This document shows, one piece after another, positions 7,548-10,613 of a DNA stretch of 10,613 nucleotides; position 1 is the first letter of the stretch; each line of letters begins with the position of its first letter. Location of the stretch: NCBI GenBank assembly GCA_002501855.1, contig DAOM01000337.1, positions 3,103 through 13,715 on the forward strand. Reading direction: 5' to 3'. The position numbers and the translations under genes are program-made. The notes beneath the pieces were generated by a model, which did no database searches, was not told the DNA's origin, and saw only the letters and a list, made by a program, of their open reading frames with translations. This stretch comes from Candidatus Nitrosopolaris nunavutensis (GTDB taxonomy: Archaea > Thermoproteota > Nitrososphaeria > Nitrososphaerales > Nitrososphaeraceae).

Positions 7548-8284
7548 CTTCTTATCTGCTTGATAATTGTAGAGAGTTTATCTTCCCAGCTTCCATCTTG
7601 CTCAATCATCGTACTGATTACAATAACATCTGCACCAGCTTTAGCTATTTCCTTTGCTGTATCAGGAGCACGAATTCCACCTCCAACTATAAGTATTCCT
7701 TCGTAGTGTTTTCTCACAGCAGATACCATTTGGGGCGAGATACTCTGCATAGCGCCTGAACCGGCCTCGAGGTACAAAAATCTCATACCTAGATACTGAG
7801 CTGCCAGCGAATACATGACAGCAATTCTATATTTGCTGAAAGGAATTCCGCGTGCCCGGCCTATGAACCATGCAGTGGTACCCTCCCCGATAATAAGGTA
7901 ACCAGTTGGCAACGGTTCGATGTTATACTTTTTGACAGATAGAGCTCCCAACGCCTGGGCTTCTGTAATGAAATAGGGATCTTCTGAGTTAAGTAGAGTG
8001 CTAAATAGAATTGCATCAGCTCTGGGCGATACTCCGGTAACATTGCCAGGAAACAATATCACAGGAATGTTAATTTGTAGTTTGATACTCGAAACTATTT
8101 CCGTCAGTTCAAGTTGATCGATTGCCGAAGATCCGCCTACTAAAACAGCTGAAGCTCCCATTCCTTCAACCTTTTTTGCAATTGAAGCTGCCCCAGCAGA
8201 ATTTTCAGAATCTATAAGTGGAAAGCATAACGTGCCATATTTTTTGACCTCACTTTGAATGTAATCCTCGATCTTATGCGCCAC
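7544..8284 (-). CDS. Geranylgeranylglyceryl phosphate synthase (GGGPS/PcrB family)
   Basis: This enzyme joins geranylgeranyl diphosphate to sn-glycerol-1-phosphate, the first committed step of archaeal ether-lipid synthesis. It is a TIM-barrel protein acting at the membrane face. With the GTG at 8284 as start it has 246 residues, about the usual family length. The frame stays open to a TTG at 8347 (267 residues), but the extra 21 residues (FITKSNAYILIYNYKAF) look unrelated to the family. No ATG is available. Motifs in 267-residue numbering: LIDSE with Mg-binding D46 (families usually have LIDPE or LIDPD), VGGSS 70-74, FPGN 99-102, YLEAGSGA 192-199, GGGIR 222-226 and AGAD 237-240. A TATA-like element at 8309-8315 fits the GTG start. 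The stop overlaps the DP2 start, so both genes are one operon. Function is secure; the start is moderately sure. Confidence 0.9.
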   Translation of the reverse strand: MAHKIEDYIQSEVKKYGTLCFPLIDSENSAGAASIAKKVEGMGASAVLVGGSSAIDQLELTEIVSSIKLQINIPVILFPGNVTGVSPRADAILFSTLLNSEDPYFITEAQALGALSVKKYNIEPLPTGYLIIGEGTTAWFIGRARGIPFSKYRIAVMYSLAAQYLGMRFLYLEAGSGAMQSISPQMVSAVRKHYEGILIVGGGIRAPDTAKEIAKAGADVIVISTMIEQDGSWEDKLSTIIKQIRR

Positions 8285-8308
8285 ACCATTTGTGAATGCT
8301 TTGTAGTT

Positions 8309-8315
8309 GTATATC
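8309..8315 (-). promoter_or_regulatory. TATA-like box for the GGGPS-DP2 operon
   Basis: Minus-strand GATATAC is centred about 28 bases upstream of the GTG at 8284. This is the same geometry as the methyltransferase promoter and suggests a leaderless message. If the TTG at 8347 were the true start, this element would be inside the gene. Confidence 0.35.
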
Positions 8316-8675
8316 AATATGTATGCGTTAGATTTCGTAATAAACAATAAAGATCGATTAATTGTTGTTTATTTATTTGATTTTGATATATGTGGTACAT
8401 TTCTTATCAAGGTTATTACTATTATTACACGAATTGGACCAAAGGTAGTAATAGTTCAATGCCTCTCTGTTAGGGCTAACTTTAATGCTTGGAAGGTTCG
8501 AATTTGCTCGATCTTTTGTCTTAGTTTGTCTCATCATTTTAATGTGCACAATGCGGAAATTCACCTAAACACTAATTCAGTGTTTATCTTGGCATCTAAA
8601 AGTTCTTGTGTTACTTATATGGCAAGACGCTCGGCCTTACGTATGCGGTCTCGCAGCAATGCTTCAATTGGACAG

Positions 8676-8689
8676 TATAAAGTATATCT
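8676..8689 (+). promoter_or_regulatory. Possible relic TATA element upstream of the polB pseudogene
   Basis: TATAAAGTATATCT forms an AT-rich TATA-like stretch about 70-80 bases before the GTG at 8757. That is farther than in the other genes here, so if it was the promoter the message had a leader of about 50 bases. The assignment is weak. Confidence 0.25.
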
Positions 8690-8707
8690 TTAGTATGGTT
8701 TATTAGA

Positions 8708-8725
8708 TACCGTACTTTACCGTAC
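8708..8725 (+). repeat. Tandem TACCGTAC repeat
   Basis: TACCGTAC occurs twice, at 8708-8715 and 8718-8725, with a 2-base spacer. This gives a 10-base period, close to one helical turn. It sits between the TATA-like stretch and the polB pseudogene start. It could be a relic regulator site; no partner regulator is visible. Confidence 0.4.
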
Positions 8726-9222
8726 CTCCCTGAAATGTATCTATTATCAAATTGTCGTGGACGACCGGAAGGATGTATTTAACCAATTGGTTGAGTGGTG
8801 GTTGTTTGATGCATATTCACTACGCGATAAAATGGTTTTTTGGGTAAAGCAAAAGAATGGTAATACTAACAGATTAGAAGACAGTTGGAGTAATTCAATT
8901 TATGTTGCAGCGGATAACAAGTCAGATCTGAAGTCAATCTTATCAGTAATAGTTGCAAAGTGAAAATAATAATAATATTGGTTGGTTAATTAAAGACCAC
9001 GAATTCGTATCTTGATATGAAAGAATTACAGATGATACTAAGTCTGAAGTTCTGAAATTAACATTGTCGGACTCTACAAAAGCATTAATGTTAGCAAGAG
9101 ATATTGAAAGAACACTTGATGGTGATGGGATTGGAAAGTTTAGACTATACAATGTTAATTTACCGCCAGTGCAATCTTACTTCTACGAACACGATATTTT
9201 TCCGCTTGCATTTTATAAACTC

Positions 9223-9247
9223 AACAATAATAACTGTTGTTATTGTT
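9223..9247 (+). repeat. Near-perfect palindrome inside the polB pseudogene
   Basis: The arms AACAATAATAAC (9223-9234) and GTTGTTATTGTT (9236-9247) pair at 11 of 12 positions, with a T-G mismatch, around a single central T. It encodes the odd peptide NNNNCCYC at a place where the polymerase family, as recalled, has no such Asn/Cys run. Confidence 0.6.
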
Positions 9248-10070
9248 CAAGTTGGAACATCAAAGATAATGTCTGGTCAACGGACTACAAAGTGCCAGAT
9301 TTTAAAAACCGTTCATCTGAAATTAAATCTAAAGAAAGAATGATACCTAAACACACTGATAAAATCGAATCGATTTTAATTAAACAAGAAGAACAAGACT
9401 CCCAAGCCACTATTATTCAAATTCAGAGTGAATCAGAAGCCAACATGATCGATGAATTTGTAACGGAGATAACAAAGAGGATTGATCCAGATTTTATATT
9501 CACAGAAGATGGCGATTCATTCACTTTTCCTTATTTGATTCATAGAGCTGAGCAGAATGGTACTAACCTGATTCTTGGCAGAGACCCAGCCATACCTTTG
9601 AAGAAACCTACCACGAAAGGTATCTCTTATTTTTCATATGGACGGATACACTTCAAACCAGCTACTATAAAATTACTTGGTAGAATACACCTAGACAAAT
9701 CTAATTCATTTGTTTGTAATGAGGCAGGTTTACAAGGTTTATATGAAATAGCTAGAATTTGCAGGATGCCACTTCGTACAGCAGCTAGAGCTTCGATGGA
9801 AAGTGTTTGAGTAGTTTGCAGTTTTATTATACCACACAAAAAGAGATTTTAATACCTTGGAAGCCAGCGTTAGCCGAACACCTTAAGACCTTTGAGGATC
9901 TTCTTGTCGCAGATAGAGCTGGATTTATCTTTGAACCTGAAATAGGAGTACATGAACAGGTAGCTGAATTTGACTTTGTTTCGCTTTATCCAAATATTAT
10001 GTTAAAAAAGAATCTGTCTGCAGAAACTATCCGATCTAGTTGTTGTCCAGACTCTAAGCTAAAAGTACCT

Positions 10071-10088
10071 GAATTACAGGAATTACAG
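10071..10088 (+). repeat. 9-base tandem duplication at the polB/NDH-2 junction
   Basis: GAATTACAG occurs twice back to back, encoding ELQ-ELQ in frame. The first copy finishes the recognisable polymerase sequence (KVPELQ) and the second leads into VEQIAEPLGKF of the NADH dehydrogenase tail, so the repeat marks the fusion point. Confidence 0.75.
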
Positions 10089-10464
10089 GTCGAACAAATA
10101 GCTGAACCACTAGGTAAGTTTGCAAAAAATATAATTTCTTCTATTAAAGGTGAAAGAGAGAATAGGAAGACTAAATTTGATTATAAAACAAAAGGAATGA
10201 TGGCGGAAATTGGAAAAAGAACAGGTGTTGCAACGATACTCCGATTCAAATTACATGGATTTGCAGCATGGTGGCTTTGGCGGACATACTATTTAGGTGA
10301 CCTTCCAACAAATAAAGAAGAAATTAAAAGTTATGGGAGATTGGACCTCTGATCTGATATCCAAACCAGATGTAGCAATGATAAAAAGGTCTGATATAGA
10401 AAGTAGTTTTGATAATACTCAAAAGCCAAGTAGTAGTAACCTCAAGAAGACAGAATCTCGATAA
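10089..10464 (+). pseudogene. C-terminal fragment of a type II NADH dehydrogenase (NDH-2-like)
   Basis: This fragment resembles the tail of an NDH-2-type flavoprotein, a membrane-bound enzyme passing electrons from NADH to quinone. It keeps the end of the dinucleotide-fold domain (QIAEPLGKFAKNIISSIKG) and the block FDYKTKGMMAEIGKRTGVA. The membrane-anchoring tail HGFAAWWLWRTYYLGDLPT follows. The FAD- and NAD-binding core is absent. The frame is continuous with polymerase piece 3, so a 181-residue chimera (9807-10352) is open. Its own end is damaged: an extra A in the run at 10326-10329 turns IKVMGDWTSDLISKPDVAM into IKSYGRLDL and a TGA. Correcting it continues to a TAA at 10462-10464. Beyond it the same frame stays open to 10536 (KTNDNNKILQEPKAAPKETK), perhaps an original Lys-rich tail. 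Family assignment is from memory of thaumarchaeal NDH-2 tails. Confidence 0.7.
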
Positions 10465-10613
10465 AAAACTAATGATAATAACAAAATTCTGCAAGAACCT
10501 AAAGCTGCACCTAAAGAAACGAAGTCATTAACCTGAGCTACCCTCCATATTTCATGACGAAAGGCCAAATTTTTATCATAGATAACCTAGGACTAGGTGT
10601 TGTACTTACACAC
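10465..10613. other. Window end, no gene supported
   Basis: The first 72 bases stay open in the corrected NDH-2 frame up to the TGA at 10534-10536. The rest shows an inverted repeat ACCTAG-GA-CTAGGT at 10585-10598 and a short T run at 10570-10574. No gene start is supported before the window edge. Confidence 0.4.

Larger units (their letters stand above)
8348..8756. other. Intergenic region between divergent GGGPS operon and polB ruin
   Basis: No secure gene is seen. A plus-strand frame at 8307-8693 and a minus-strand frame at 8373-8564 lack recognisable content. One minus-strand reading between about 8692 and 8375 yields protein-like, helix-rich pieces (IEALLRDRIRKAERLAI and DKLRQKIEQIRTFQALKLAL). 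It is interrupted by stops at 8615-8617, 8561-8563, 8531-8536 and 8456-8458, so it is at most an unidentifiable gene remnant. Confidence 0.4.
8757..10088 (+). pseudogene. polB: Family B DNA polymerase, broken and 3'-truncated
   Basis: This is the N-terminal half of an archaeal family B DNA polymerase, spread over three frames. Piece 1 (GTG at 8757; WLFDAYSLRDKMVFWVKQKN) runs to about 8954. One extra G at 8955 shifts the frame; removing it restores VQSENNNNIGWLIKDHEFVS. A TGA at 9013-9015 then interrupts before YERITDDTKSEVLKLTLSD. Piece 2 (open 9064-9810) carries YFYEHDIFPLAF and the exonuclease-domain-like DPDFIFTEDGDSFTFPYL. A one-base deletion near 9797 shifts the frame again; repairing it gives ASIGKCLSSLQFYY. 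Piece 3 (from 9807) holds polymerase motif A, DFVSLYPNIM (9972-10001), and a Cys pair. The polymerase then stops at KVPELQ. The palm remainder (motif B KxxxNSxYG and motif C DTD), fingers and thumb are missing. The usual length is about 800 residues; only about 440 remain. It cannot encode an active polymerase. Piece boundaries are inferred from recalled family patterns. Confidence 0.85.

Noticed and set aside
7081..7759. Two long plus-strand frames (127 and 165 residues) opposite DP2 and GGGPS
   Set aside because: Antisense shadows of strongly conserved genes.
8490..8512. GGTTCGAAT resembling a tRNA T-loop
   Set aside because: The flanking bases do not form a T stem and no acceptor or anticodon arms are found on either strand.
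8375..8692. Possible degraded helical protein gene on the minus strand
   Set aside because: Pieces look protein-like, but at least five stops in about 105 codons is not below expectation and no family was recognised.
10585..10598. ACCTAG-GA-CTAGGT inverted repeat as an attachment site or element end
   Set aside because: Only 6-base arms, no partner copy in the window and too close to the edge to judge.

Overview
The window looks like a piece of an ammonia-oxidising archaeon chromosome (Thaumarchaeota/Nitrososphaerota). Recalled protein families suggest the Nitrososphaera/Nitrosocosmicus branch; this is inference, since no database was searched. Supporting signs are AT-rich DNA, a PolD large subunit without inteins, an archaeal lipid gene (GGGP synthase), TATA-box promoters about 28-30 bases before the likely start codons, few Shine-Dalgarno sites, and secreted-protein and PolB/NDH-2 sequences of thaumarchaeal type.

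Layout. Positions 1-1250 are gene-poor. They hold a decayed secreted-protein gene on the minus strand (about 412-865) and a dispersed, partly inverted repeat of about 20 bases (921-939 and 1130-1163). A SAM-dependent methyltransferase (1254-2336, +) and a solitary NitT/TauT-type substrate-binding lipoprotein or secreted protein (2659-3762, +) follow, each with its own TATA box. The latter has a perfect palindrome just downstream of its TATA box. On the minus strand, GGGP synthase and PolD DP2 form a two-gene operon read from about 8284 down to 3975, overlapping by ATGA. The convergent gap 3763-3974 holds T-rich ends for both directions.

From 8757 to about 10536 (+) lies a gene ruin. The N-terminal half of a family B DNA polymerase (up to motif A) is broken by one insertion, one stop and one deletion. 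It is then joined in frame, across a 9-base tandem duplication, to the C-terminal tail of a type II NADH dehydrogenase. That tail is itself frameshifted in an A run. The rest of PolB (motifs B and C) and the catalytic part of NDH-2 are absent.

How the genes relate: GGGPS makes the first committed archaeal ether-lipid intermediate and DP2 is the catalytic subunit of the replicative polymerase, so the operon couples membrane and genome synthesis genes. The methyltransferase and binding protein are separate units with unknown substrates. I saw no CRISPR array, rRNA, convincing tRNA, complete mobile element or defence system. The most unusual objects are the PolB/NDH-2 chimera and the cryptic secreted-protein pseudogene. 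I do not see convincing evidence of a new functional system.
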